Part shown: positions 1 to 7,234 of the stretch, one piece after another | Numbering within the stretch: the stretch's first letter is position 1 | How the letters are laid out: each line of letters begins with the position of its first letter | Assembly (NCBI GenBank): GCA_947462495.1 | Contig: CANHOY010000010.1 | Coordinates: 1-19,034 of the forward strand | Reading direction: 5' to 3' | DNA length: 19,034 bases | DNA from: Bacteroidota bacterium | GTDB lineage: Bacteria; Bacteroidota; Bacteroidia; Chitinophagales; Chitinophagaceae | Made by a program: the position numbers and the translations under genes | The notes under the pieces: generated by a model | What the model saw: only the letters and a program-made list of their open reading frames with translations | The model's database searches: none | What the model was told of the DNA's origin: nothing

Positions 1-25
1 CGTAATTGGTTTTGTTGATACTCAT
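1..25 (-). CDS. Start of an unidentified gene downstream of the ECF sigma factor (partial)
   Basis: An ATG at 25-23 on the minus strand lies one base after the TAA of the sigma factor gene (29-27) and stays open to the window edge. It reads MSINKTNY. Such close spacing implies co-transcription and probably translational coupling with the sigma factor. Genes in this position after ECF sigma factors are often anti-sigma or membrane regulatory proteins, but eight residues are too few to identify it. Confidence 0.55.
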
Positions 26-26
26 T

Positions 27-518
27 TTAGTTAGCTACTTTTTCAAGGTGAACTAATTTTTCTTTTAAAAATATTCTCGCTCGGTGCAGGTATACTTTTA
101 CTTGACTTTCTGATAAATTCATAATCTCCCCAATTTCTTGGTAAGAATAACCCTCATAATCTTTTAACAAAACCAAACTTTTCTGTGTAGGATTTAATTC
201 GTTAATGGCTGCCAACAGTAATTGTTTTAATTCTGGATCTTTTTGATACGTAGCTTTTGCATTAGCTTCTTCATAACTATCCGTTATAGTGGCTTTCTTT
301 TCTTTTCTAATATGGTCTATCATTTGATGATAGGCCACCGTAAATAAATAGGATTTGGCTTTGAGCGGCTCTACTTTATTTCTATTGACCCAGAGCTTTT
401 CAAAAGCAGTTTGAACAATATCCTGCGCATCTTCTACATGACCTATATTTTTTAATATAAATCGGTAGACGCCATCGGCGTGGTCATCAACGCAATTATT
501 GAATTCAATATCCCTCAT
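27..518 (-). CDS. ECF-type RNA polymerase sigma factor
   Basis: This 163-residue protein is a group 4 (extracytoplasmic function) sigma-70 factor that would direct RNA polymerase to a small set of promoters in response to a signal. Region 2 spans about residues 10-75, with the DAQDIVQTAFEKLW segment typical of region 2.2 and SYLFTVAYHQMIDHIRK in region 2.3/2.4. Region 4 spans about 103-155, with the helix-turn-helix segment GYSYQEIGEIMNLSESQVKV. Regions 1 and 3 are absent, and the length is normal for an ECF factor. The ATG at 518 gives a standard N-terminus. A downstream gene starts one base after the stop and might be its cognate regulator. The regulon cannot be read from the window, and class-level ECF assignment would need a profile search. 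Confidence 0.93.
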   Translation of the reverse strand: MRDIEFNNCVDDHADGVYRFILKNIGHVEDAQDIVQTAFEKLWVNRNKVEPLKAKSYLFTVAYHQMIDHIRKEKKATITDSYEEANAKATYQKDPELKQLLLAAINELNPTQKSLVLLKDYEGYSYQEIGEIMNLSESQVKVYLHRARIFLKEKLVHLEKVAN

Positions 519-564
519 CCTTTAGAATTGACTGTTTAGTATACGTAAAACGTACAGTGGGCCA

Positions 565-572
565 AAAAGTTA
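565..572 (-). promoter_or_regulatory. Possible -7 box for the sigma factor gene
   Basis: On the minus strand this reads TAACTTTT, one mismatch from the Bacteroidota -7 consensus TAnnTTTG. It lies about 47 bases upstream of the sigma factor ATG and just beyond the mqnC stop. A 5-bp inverted repeat, TACGT-AAA-ACGTA (542-554), lies immediately downstream and could bind a regulator. No good -33 element was found, so the call is weak. Confidence 0.3.
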
Positions 573-581
573 CAATTTGCC

Positions 582-1706
582 CTAATAGTTAATCACTTGC
601 TCCTGAATGGCTGCAGGTAAAGTCCTCCATTCATATTGTTGGTCCCTTAATTGGGGTTCAAAACCGGCTTCTTTAATGGCTTCTTGAATGGTTTTATAGG
701 TAAAACGGTGAGGTGCACCTGCCGCACTGACTACATTTTCTTCCAACATAATACTTCCAAAATCATTGGCGCCTGCTTCTAAGCAAACCTGTGCCGTTGC
801 TTTTCCAACGGTTAACCAACTTGCTTGTATATTTTTAATATTAGGAAGCATAATTCTACTAATGGCGATCATTCTAATGTATTCTTCAGTGGTGGTTAAA
901 TTATGAACCCCTCTAATTTTGGTTAATAAAGTATCTACGTCTTGGAAGGTCCAAGGAATAAATGCTAAAAAACCTTTGGCCTCTTTTGGTTTTCTATCTT
1001 GTACTTCTCTAATGCGCACCAAATGAATAAATCTTTCTTCTATGGTTTCCACATGCCCAAACATCATAGTTGCACTCGTGGTAATATTTAATTGATGCGC
1101 TGAGGCCATCACGTCCAACCACTCATCTGCACCACATTTTCCATTGGATACTAATTTTCTTACGCGATCTACTAAAATTTCAGCACCTGCGCCGGGCAAT
1201 GAATTCATGCCGGCTGCCACTAAAGCTTTTAGGACATCGGTATGACTCATCTTTTCCAACTTCGCAATATGTGCAATTTCTGGGGGCCCTAGGGTATGCA
1301 ACTTAATCGTTGGAAACTCTTTTTTTATCTGACTAAATATATCGGCATAAAATGCTAAGCCTAATTCAGGATGATGTCCTCCTTGTAATAATAATTGATC
1401 CCCACCCCATTCAATGGTTTCCTTAATTTTTTCACGGTAGGTATCCATGTTAGTAATGTAGGACTCTGGATGACCCGGTACGCGATAAAAATTACAAAAC
1501 TTGCAATTAGCAATACATACATTAGTGGTATTTACATTCCTATCAATTTGCCAGGTGACTTTACCATGGGGTACTTGTTTTTTTCTTAACTCATTGGCTA
1601 TATAACTTAATTCAGTTAAAGGGGCGTTTTCAAATAAAAACATCCCTTCTTCTTTGCTTAAGTGTTCAAAATTTAGGGCACGTTGGTATAAGGCTTCCAG
1701 CTGCAT
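582..1706 (-). CDS. mqnC: Cyclic dehypoxanthine futalosine synthase (radical SAM, menaquinone synthesis)
   Basis: MqnC cyclises dehypoxanthine futalosine to its cyclic form, a step of the futalosine route to menaquinone, using a 4Fe-4S cluster and S-adenosylmethionine in the cytoplasm. The cluster motif CxxxCxxC is C64, C68 and C71 in VCIANCKFCNFYR. The preceding VTWQIDRNVNTTN and the LLLQGGHHPELG stretch (near residue 105) are typical of the MqnC/MqnE group. The WQIDRN form and the 374-residue length favour MqnC over MqnE. The related MqnE (aminofutalosine synthase) and the F420-synthesis radical SAM enzymes are the main alternatives. No other mqn gene is visible nearby, as is common where the pathway is scattered. 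A consensus -7 box lies 21 bases upstream. Confidence 0.93.
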   Translation of the reverse strand: MQLEALYQRALNFEHLSKEEGMFLFENAPLTELSYIANELRKKQVPHGKVTWQIDRNVNTTNVCIANCKFCNFYRVPGHPESYITNMDTYREKIKETIEWGGDQLLLQGGHHPELGLAFYADIFSQIKKEFPTIKLHTLGPPEIAHIAKLEKMSHTDVLKALVAAGMNSLPGAGAEILVDRVRKLVSNGKCGADEWLDVMASAHQLNITTSATMMFGHVETIEERFIHLVRIREVQDRKPKEAKGFLAFIPWTFQDVDTLLTKIRGVHNLTTTEEYIRMIAISRIMLPNIKNIQASWLTVGKATAQVCLEAGANDFGSIMLEENVVSAAGAPHRFTYKTIQEAIKEAGFEPQLRDQQYEWRTLPAAIQEQVINY

Positions 1707-1727
1707 AGCTTAGGTATTTATTGGGCC

Positions 1728-1735
1728 CAAAGTTA
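1728..1735 (-). promoter_or_regulatory. Bacteroidota-type -7 box for mqnC
   Basis: On the minus strand this reads TAACTTTG, an exact match to TAnnTTTG. TTTTCG lies 18 bases further upstream at a plausible -33 position, though it is not a clean TTG. The predicted transcript would have a leader of about 17 bases before the mqnC ATG at 1706. Confidence 0.5.
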
Positions 1736-1811
1736 ATTGAATTTATCGGGTTTCGAAAAGGATTAAAAGGGGCTTCTACTCAATAGAAAAGGAACTGTTG
1801 TACTTATTAAG

Positions 1812-1819
1812 TATTTTCG
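1812..1819 (+). promoter_or_regulatory. Possible variant -7 box for the M16 operon
   Basis: TATTTTCG differs from TAnnTTTG by one base and lies 8 bases before the ATG at 1828, so the transcript would have a leader of only a few bases. The gcvT gene has the same TAnnTTCG variant upstream (7210-7217). A -33 TTG at the expected distance was not seen. Confidence 0.35.
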
Positions 1820-1827
1820 CAGTCTTT

Positions 1828-3066
1828 ATGATACAATTTGAAAAATTTCAACTAGACAACGGCTTAAAAGTTTTGGTGCACCAAGATACCAGTACCCCCA
1901 TGGCGGTAGTGAATGTATTGTACAACGTAGGGGCTAAAGATGAGGATCCAGCTAAAACAGGTTTTGCGCATTTATTTGAGCACCTCATGTTTGGAGGCAG
2001 TATTAATATTCCGGTGTATGATGAACCTTTACAAAGAGCTGGTGGAGAAAATAACGCTTATACTACTAACGACTTAACCAATTATTATTGTCAAATTCCA
2101 GCAGAAAATATTGAAACTGCTTTTTGGTTAGAAAGTGATAGAATGTTGTCCTTGGCTTTTAGTAAAAAAAGTTTAGAGGTACAACGTAAAGTAGTGTGTG
2201 AAGAATTTAAAGAACATTATATTAATAAACCCTATGGAGACGCATGGCATAAAATGCGCAGCTTGGCCTATAGCAAACATCCTTATCGTTGGATGACTAT
2301 TGGGGCTTCGCTTTCGCATGTAGAAGATGCAACGATGCAAGATGTGAAAGATTTTTTCTTTCAATTTTATCGACCTAACAATGCCATCTTAGTAGTTACA
2401 GGAAACGTGCAAACAGAACAAGTAAAGCAATTGGCAGAAAAATGGTTTGGTCCAATTGAGGCTGGTACCCCTTATGTGCGCAGCTTGCCTAAGGAGCCAG
2501 TACAAGAAAAAAGTAGAACCATGGATGTGCGTGCCGACGTGCCTTTGGATATGCTGATGATGACTTGGCATATGGGTGGGCGCTTTGATGAAGGCTATCA
2601 TGCCACTGATTTAATTACAGAAGTTTTAGGTGGAGGAACTTCGGCTAGATTGTATGAGCAGTTGATTAAAGTAAAACAGATATTTTCTTCTATAGATTGT
2701 TATCATTTTGGGACCGTTGACCCAGGCCTATTGGTGATAGAAGGAAAATTAGTGAAAGGCATCAGCATGACCGTTGCAGAAAAAGCAGTGCTAGAAGAGG
2801 TAGAAAAAATAAAAAATGAAATACTAGATGCCAAAGAAGTGCAAAAAGTAATTAACAAAACAGAGAGCGTGATTTGTTTTGAGGATATGAGTATTATGAA
2901 TAGAGCACATAGTTTAGCATTTTATGAATTATTAGGTGACGCCGACTTAATGAACAAAGAGTTGTCTTTGTATCAAAAAGTAACGCCTGCGATGATTCAA
3001 CAAACGGCAAAACAAATTTTCCAAGACACCAATCGCAACACTTTATATTATTATAGTAAATCTTAA
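1828..3066 (+). CDS. M16 family zinc metallopeptidase, catalytic subunit
   Basis: This 412-residue protein is an M16 (insulinase/processing-peptidase-like) metallopeptidase. The inverted zinc motif HxxEH is present as H48-LFE-H52, and the downstream acidic ligand region EVQRKVVCEEF places the third zinc ligand at Glu125 or Glu126. A C-terminal M16 domain follows. The family acts as a clamshell of two homologous halves; here the partner half is the next gene, which begins 3 bases after this stop. The ATG at 1828 gives the usual start MIQFEKFQLDNGLKVLV. An in-frame TTG at 1798 would add ten residues but lies upstream of the likely promoter box. There is no signal peptide, so a cytoplasmic location is inferred. 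Substrate is unknown; short or unfolded peptides would fit the family. Confidence 0.92.
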   Translation: MIQFEKFQLDNGLKVLVHQDTSTPMAVVNVLYNVGAKDEDPAKTGFAHLFEHLMFGGSINIPVYDEPLQRAGGENNAYTTNDLTNYYCQIPAENIETAFWLESDRMLSLAFSKKSLEVQRKVVCEEFKEHYINKPYGDAWHKMRSLAYSKHPYRWMTIGASLSHVEDATMQDVKDFFFQFYRPNNAILVVTGNVQTEQVKQLAEKWFGPIEAGTPYVRSLPKEPVQEKSRTMDVRADVPLDMLMMTWHMGGRFDEGYHATDLITEVLGGGTSARLYEQLIKVKQIFSSIDCYHFGTVDPGLLVIEGKLVKGISMTVAEKAVLEEVEKIKNEILDAKEVQKVINKTESVICFEDMSIMNRAHSLAFYELLGDADLMNKELSLYQKVTPAMIQQTAKQIFQDTNRNTLYYYSKS

Positions 3067-3069
3067 ATT

Positions 3070-4353
3070 ATGGCAGTAGACCGAATAGTAGCACCTATAA
3101 TAAAAGACGCTATCGATTTTGATATTCAATTGAAACCCTATCAAAAATTTGCTTTAGACAATGGGGTAGAAGTGTATGCCTATGAAGGAGGATCTCAGGA
3201 AGTGTTGTTGGTGGACATGGTATTTGATGCGGGTAATACCTATGAAGAAAAAAATTGGGTAGCAGCGGCTACCAATTTTTTATTAAAAAATGGAACCAGT
3301 ACCAAGTCTTCCTTTGAAATAACAGATGCCTTTGAATTTTATGGGGCGCATTTAAATAGGACCTGCACCAATGAAACTGCTACAGTTACTTTGCATTGTT
3401 TGACAAAGCATTTTGAAGAAGTGATTCCACTCATGGGAGAAATTATTTCCCAAGCCACTTTCCCTGAAAAAGAAATTGCGATTTTAAAACAAAATCAAAT
3501 TCAAAGGTTGCTGCTGAATTTAAAAAAAGGAGATTTTATTGCCAATAGATTGATTGATGAATATTTATTTGGATTTGAACATCCTTATGGAAAATATTCT
3601 GTGGAACAGGATTATAAAAATATTAATAGAGAAGATTTGGTGGCTTTTTATGACAAGTATTATAAGCAAGGGAAATGTGTAATTTTTATTGCAGGTAAAT
3701 TTCCAAGTAATATAGAAGCCTTGCTGAATAAGCATATTGGACAACTTGCTTTAAATAAAAAAGAAATTAAAGAACAGATTCATCCTATTGTTTCGGCTAC
3801 TCAAAAAAAATATAGCATTGTGAATGATGCGGCTTCGGTGCAAGGGTCTATTCGATTGGCAAGACCATTTCCTAATAGACATCATCCCGATTTTCCAGCA
3901 GCGCAAGTACTGAATAATATTTTTGGTGGATTTTTTGGATCCAGACTAATGAGTAATATTAGAGAAGACAAAGGCTATACCTATGGCATACATAGTTATT
4001 TACAAAACTATAAACACGCGGGGGCTTGGATGGTGAGTACGGATGCAGGCAAAGATGTTTGTAAAGCCACCATAGAAGAAGTGTACAAGGAAATGAAAAA
4101 ATTAAGAGAAACCTTAGTGGAGCCAGATGAATTAAAATTGGTTAAAAATTATATGTTAGGCGCCTTGTTAGGTGATTTAGATGGACCTTTTCAAATTATT
4201 AGTCGTTGGAAATCTTATCTATTAAATGACTTAACAGCCGACTATTTTTACAATACGATTCAAGTGGTTCGGGAAGTACAGCCTGAACAAATTTTAGCCT
4301 TGGCCAATACCTATCTCAAAGAAGAAGATTTTTATGAATTAGTGGTCTATTAA
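3070..4353 (+). CDS. M16 family peptidase-like partner subunit lacking the zinc motif
   Basis: This 427-residue M16-family protein aligns by character with the preceding subunit (QKFALDNGVEVYAYEG at the start), but the segment that should carry HxxEH reads VAAATNFLLKNGT, so it cannot bind zinc at that site. It keeps the C-terminal Arg/Tyr segment NIREDKGYTYGI, which in M16B enzymes helps bind substrate. This matches the known split arrangement in which one subunit provides the metal site and the other the Arg/Tyr pair. No signal peptide is seen. The tight 3-base spacing supports stoichiometric expression with the catalytic subunit. I infer a heterodimer. Confidence 0.9.
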   Translation: MAVDRIVAPIIKDAIDFDIQLKPYQKFALDNGVEVYAYEGGSQEVLLVDMVFDAGNTYEEKNWVAAATNFLLKNGTSTKSSFEITDAFEFYGAHLNRTCTNETATVTLHCLTKHFEEVIPLMGEIISQATFPEKEIAILKQNQIQRLLLNLKKGDFIANRLIDEYLFGFEHPYGKYSVEQDYKNINREDLVAFYDKYYKQGKCVIFIAGKFPSNIEALLNKHIGQLALNKKEIKEQIHPIVSATQKKYSIVNDAASVQGSIRLARPFPNRHHPDFPAAQVLNNIFGGFFGSRLMSNIREDKGYTYGIHSYLQNYKHAGAWMVSTDAGKDVCKATIEEVYKEMKKLRETLVEPDELKLVKNYMLGALLGDLDGPFQIISRWKSYLLNDLTADYFYNTIQVVREVQPEQILALANTYLKEEDFYELVVY

Positions 4354-4452
4354 GACTCTAATAAGCTACCATTTATCCTTTTATTTAAACGCTGGTAAAA
4401 ATATCTATTTTATAATATCTTTATTATGAGGTAGTTATGATTTTATTTTATA
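4354..4452 (+). other. AT-rich spacer without recognisable features
   Basis: This stretch between the M16 pair and the PadR operator is AT-rich and holds no convincing gene or intrinsic terminator. No strong GC hairpin followed by a T-run was found after the M16 stop, so termination may be factor-dependent or read through. Confidence 0.5.
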
Positions 4453-4487
4453 AATTATAGTACTATGTGATACATAGTACTATAATT
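4453..4487 (+). promoter_or_regulatory. Large perfect palindrome, probable PadR operator
   Basis: Two perfect 16-base inverted arms (4453-4468, AATTATAGTACTATGT, and 4472-4487) flank the 3-base centre GAT. The core reads ATGT-GAT-ACAT, resembling the ATGT/ACAT half-sites described for PadR-family operators. Each arm also contains the self-complementary octamer TAGTACTA, so the site could hold more than one dimer. It lies immediately upstream of the -7 box at 4493 and covers the -33 region, the geometry expected for autorepression of the padR-pspC unit. Confidence 0.75.
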
Positions 4488-4492
4488 ATCCA

Positions 4493-4500
4493 TAGCTTTG
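4493..4500 (+). promoter_or_regulatory. Bacteroidota-type -7 box for the padR-pspC unit
   Basis: TAGCTTTG matches TAnnTTTG exactly and lies 18 bases before the PadR ATG at 4519. Its -33 region falls inside the right arm of the 4453-4487 palindrome, so repressor binding would block polymerase. The TTG at 4498 that extends the reading frame lies within this box and cannot be the translation start of a transcript made from it. Confidence 0.65.
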
Positions 4501-4518
4501 CATTTCAAATTAATTGTT

Positions 4519-4884
4519 ATGGATATTCAAAACACACAAAGTCAGATGCGTAAGGGCGTTTTGGAGTTTTGCATATTGTCCATCATTCAACAAGGGGAGG
4601 TATATCCTAGTGATATTGTTGAGAAAATGAAAGGGGCCAATTTGCATATTCTAGAAGGGACCTTGTATCCTTTGTTGACTCGTTTAAAAAACGCAGGACT
4701 TTTAAATTATCGTTGGGTAGAAAGTATCAGTGGCCCCCCAAGAAAATATTTTGTGATGACCGAAGAAGGAAAAGCTGCTTTCGAAGTTTTATTAAAAACT
4801 TGGAACGAGATGACCAATTCTGTTAATGAACTAATACAAAATACCCACCCCATTAATTCATCAGAAACTAAAATAGTTTCTTAA
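4519..4884 (+). CDS. PadR family transcriptional regulator
   Basis: This 121-residue protein is a winged-helix regulator of the PadR family, expected to bind DNA as a dimer and repress its own unit. The recognition region around residues 45-60 reads HILEGTLYPLLTRLKNAGLL, and the wing contains ESISGPPRKYFVMTEEGK, both hallmark PadR segments. A short C-terminal helical tail (about 90-110) fits the dimerisation arm of the shorter PadR subfamily. The ATG at 4519 was chosen because the upstream in-frame TTG overlaps the promoter. The gene is followed after 11 bases by a PspC-domain membrane protein, a pairing I recognise from other Bacteroidota, so it probably controls an envelope-related response. 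The inducing signal is unknown. Confidence 0.93.
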   Translation: MDIQNTQSQMRKGVLEFCILSIIQQGEVYPSDIVEKMKGANLHILEGTLYPLLTRLKNAGLLNYRWVESISGPPRKYFVMTEEGKAAFEVLLKTWNEMTNSVNELIQNTHPINSSETKIVS

Positions 4885-4895
4885 ATAATAATACC

Positions 4896-7130
4896 ATGAA
4901 CAAAGTTATCAATATCAATTTTCAAGGTCGCATACTTCCCATAGAGGAATTGGCTTATGAAATGTTGAAACAATATATAGAATCGCTTCGTACTTATTTC
5001 GCTAATGAGGAAGGTCGTGATGAAATTATCAATGACATTGAATGTCGCATTGCAGAATTATGTGAAGATCGTTTGAAAAAAGGAACGGTTTGTATTGCTG
5101 CGCAGGATATGAATTTAATTATTGCAAGTATTGGCCGTCCTGCCGATTTTGAAGCACAGGACGGATTTGAAGCAAGCACAAGTCAATCTCAACAAAATAC
5201 AAGTCAAAGTAATTATCAAAATACGAGCAATCATGCATATTCAAATTTCGAATCAACGAACAATAGACCCAAAAGATTATACCGTGATGAACACAACAAG
5301 GTGTTGGGCGGTGTTTGTAGTGGTATCGCTAACTACTTTGGAATAGAGCCATTGGTAGTGCGGATCCTTTGGTTCTTTTTAATCGGTGTCAATATACTGG
5401 GCTATTTAATATTATGGATTGCAGTACCAAGCACTTCTGTTAAAGAAGTTGGCGGTGTTCGTAAAAGATTGTTTAGAGATTTAGACAATAAAATATTAGG
5501 CGGTGTTTGTGGAGGCTTATCAAAATATTTTGGTATTCAAGTATGGATTATTAGAATTTTATTTTTAATTCCATTCATCAGATTTATTTTTAATTTTAGA
5601 CATTTACATCTTTGGCAATTTTGGGAATTTCCTGATTTTCCTAATTTTTTAGATATTACTTTTAGCCCTGGAGCCGTTTTTGTATACATCGTTTTGTGGC
5701 TGGTATTGCCTGAGGCAAAAACCAGTGCGGATAAATTAGAAATGGTAGGCGAGAAAGTGGATATTAATAGCATTAAGAACACCATTCAAAATGATATGGA
5801 GGGTTTTAGCAAGAGAGCCCAATCTTGGGGAAGTAATTTATATAATAAAAATAAGGACAATGCTGAGGCTAATAATGAAGGCAAACAAACAACATCAAAT
5901 GATGCTGCTGCTCCTCCACCCAGTGAAAAAAGAAAAGGATTTATTTACTATATAGGAAGAATCATTACTTTATGCATTAAGGGATTCGTTTATTTTATTT
6001 TGGCGACAGTAGGCATCTCCTTATTAGCTGCTTTATTTGGAATAGGTGCAGCAGCCACTGCTTTATTGCCCTTAAAAAGATTCTTATTGGAAGAGGGTGC
6101 ACAAACTTGGTCTGTGATTGGAGCCATTTTACTTTTTATCTGGGTGCCTATTATTGGTATTGTAACGGCGGTAATCAGAAAAATTGCTGGATTTAAAAAA
6201 GCAAATGTATGGGTAAGGTCAAGTTTTTGGGCTTTATGGATAGCGGGTTGGGTCATGTTATTTTATTTTGGTAGTAGCTTAGGAAATAGCTTTTCAAGAC
6301 ATAATGTTCCTACAGAGCAAAGTATTGCTTTGACTAACCCTGCCATTGACTTTATAGAAATTACAGCAGCACCCAAAATGAAGTATTATGAAAATCATTG
6401 GTTCGAAATCACACCTTTTGAAGGTTACTATGACGCAGACACTGTTTTTGTAAGAAATTTACGCATTAGAATTGTACAATCTTTAAATGATAGTTTTCAA
6501 GTGAAAGTGGTGAAGCTAAGTAATGGAAAGTCCATACAAAATGCCAATGAACTTGCGAATAAAATAAATTTTGAACTCACACAGCAAGATAGTTTGTTGT
6601 ATTTAGATAAAGGCATTGGTATTAATAAAATAGATAAATTTAGAAATCAGCATATTATTATGACCATTGCGGTACCTATAGGAAAGCGTATTAAAATATC
6701 AAATAAAGGTTGGTCTCAAACTAATGTGAATATCAATGGAAGGGGTATGAGGATGGGTACCATTGATCGTATTACTTCTGATGACAACTGGTATGATGAG
6801 TGGAATGAACCCTGGGACAATGAATCTTATCAATTTGAAAGAGGGGTGGAATATAAAATGACCAGCACGGGTTTGGAAAAAATTAAAAGGGCATCAGATA
6901 TATATACTACTGAACCAGATGATCTTATTGATTCAGATCATCCAACTGAAATGCAAAGAGAATTACAAGAGCTGAAAGAAGAAAGACTTAAATTACAAAA
7001 AGAGGCTGAAAAGGCGTCTAAAAAAACGGGCAATATTCATTTAGATGAACCCAGTGCGATTAACAAAGTAAATAAAGCGGCTTCAAAATTTGTAGACCTG
7101 CATTGGGTGCTAGACCGCTTCACTTATTAA
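4896..7130 (+). CDS. Tandem PspC-domain integral membrane protein
   Basis: This 744-residue protein has an N-terminal soluble domain (residues 1-90, MNKVININFQGRILPIEE) typical of Bacteroidota PspC proteins. A Ser/Asn/Gln-rich linker (about 91-122) follows, then two PspC domains: 124-179 (RLYRDEHNKVLGGVCSGIANYFG) and 188-274 (RLFRDLDNKILGGVCGGLSKYFG). Each PspC domain carries its own hydrophobic segment. Further membrane segments lie near 348-391, 405-427 and 442-460, followed by a long soluble C-terminal region with a short charged coiled-coil-like stretch near 688-710. PspC proteins are linked to phage-shock and envelope stress responses. No pspA or pspB is visible here, so the role is inferred from domain content and from the PadR gene upstream. 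An intrinsic terminator follows. Confidence 0.88.
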   Translation: MNKVININFQGRILPIEELAYEMLKQYIESLRTYFANEEGRDEIINDIECRIAELCEDRLKKGTVCIAAQDMNLIIASIGRPADFEAQDGFEASTSQSQQNTSQSNYQNTSNHAYSNFESTNNRPKRLYRDEHNKVLGGVCSGIANYFGIEPLVVRILWFFLIGVNILGYLILWIAVPSTSVKEVGGVRKRLFRDLDNKILGGVCGGLSKYFGIQVWIIRILFLIPFIRFIFNFRHLHLWQFWEFPDFPNFLDITFSPGAVFVYIVLWLVLPEAKTSADKLEMVGEKVDINSIKNTIQNDMEGFSKRAQSWGSNLYNKNKDNAEANNEGKQTTSNDAAAPPPSEKRKGFIYYIGRIITLCIKGFVYFILATVGISLLAALFGIGAAATALLPLKRFLLEEGAQTWSVIGAILLFIWVPIIGIVTAVIRKIAGFKKANVWVRSSFWALWIAGWVMLFYFGSSLGNSFSRHNVPTEQSIALTNPAIDFIEITAAPKMKYYENHWFEITPFEGYYDADTVFVRNLRIRIVQSLNDSFQVKVVKLSNGKSIQNANELANKINFELTQQDSLLYLDKGIGINKIDKFRNQHIIMTIAVPIGKRIKISNKGWSQTNVNINGRGMRMGTIDRITSDDNWYDEWNEPWDNESYQFERGVEYKMTSTGLEKIKRASDIYTTEPDDLIDSDHPTEMQRELQELKEERLKLQKEAEKASKKTGNIHLDEPSAINKVNKAASKFVDLHWVLDRFTY

Positions 7131-7161
7131 GGTTTCATAATATCTATTGGTTCTTATAAAC

Positions 7162-7190
7162 AAACCCCTTCTACCATAGAAGGGGTTTTT
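7162..7190 (+). terminator. Rho-independent terminator of the padR-pspC unit
   Basis: A perfect 12-bp stem (AAACCCCTTCTA at 7162-7173 with its complement at 7177-7188) closes a 3-base CCA loop and runs directly into a T-tract. It begins 31 bases after the PspC stop. This is the clearest intrinsic terminator in the window. Confidence 0.92.
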
Positions 7191-7209
7191 ATTTGGTACT
7201 CTTTTTGTT

Positions 7210-7217
7210 TATCTTCG
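7210..7217 (+). promoter_or_regulatory. Possible variant -7 box for gcvT
   Basis: TATCTTCG lies 17 bases before the gcvT ATG and 20 bases after the preceding terminator, where a new promoter is needed. It deviates from TAnnTTTG at one base. No clear -33 TTG was found at the right distance. Confidence 0.4.
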
Positions 7218-7234
7218 TACAAATTATTTATTCC

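Noticed and set aside
1798..1827. TTG start adding a hydrophobic stretch (MYLLSIFAVF) to the first M16 peptidase, resembling a signal peptide.
   Set aside because: Only ten residues with no basic N-region or cleavage site; a probable promoter box lies inside it and the ATG at 1828 gives the normal M16 N-terminus.
5122..5785. Additional ORFs on both strands overlapping the PspC gene.
   Set aside because: They are out-of-frame shadows of a gene with clear domain content and have no family resemblance.
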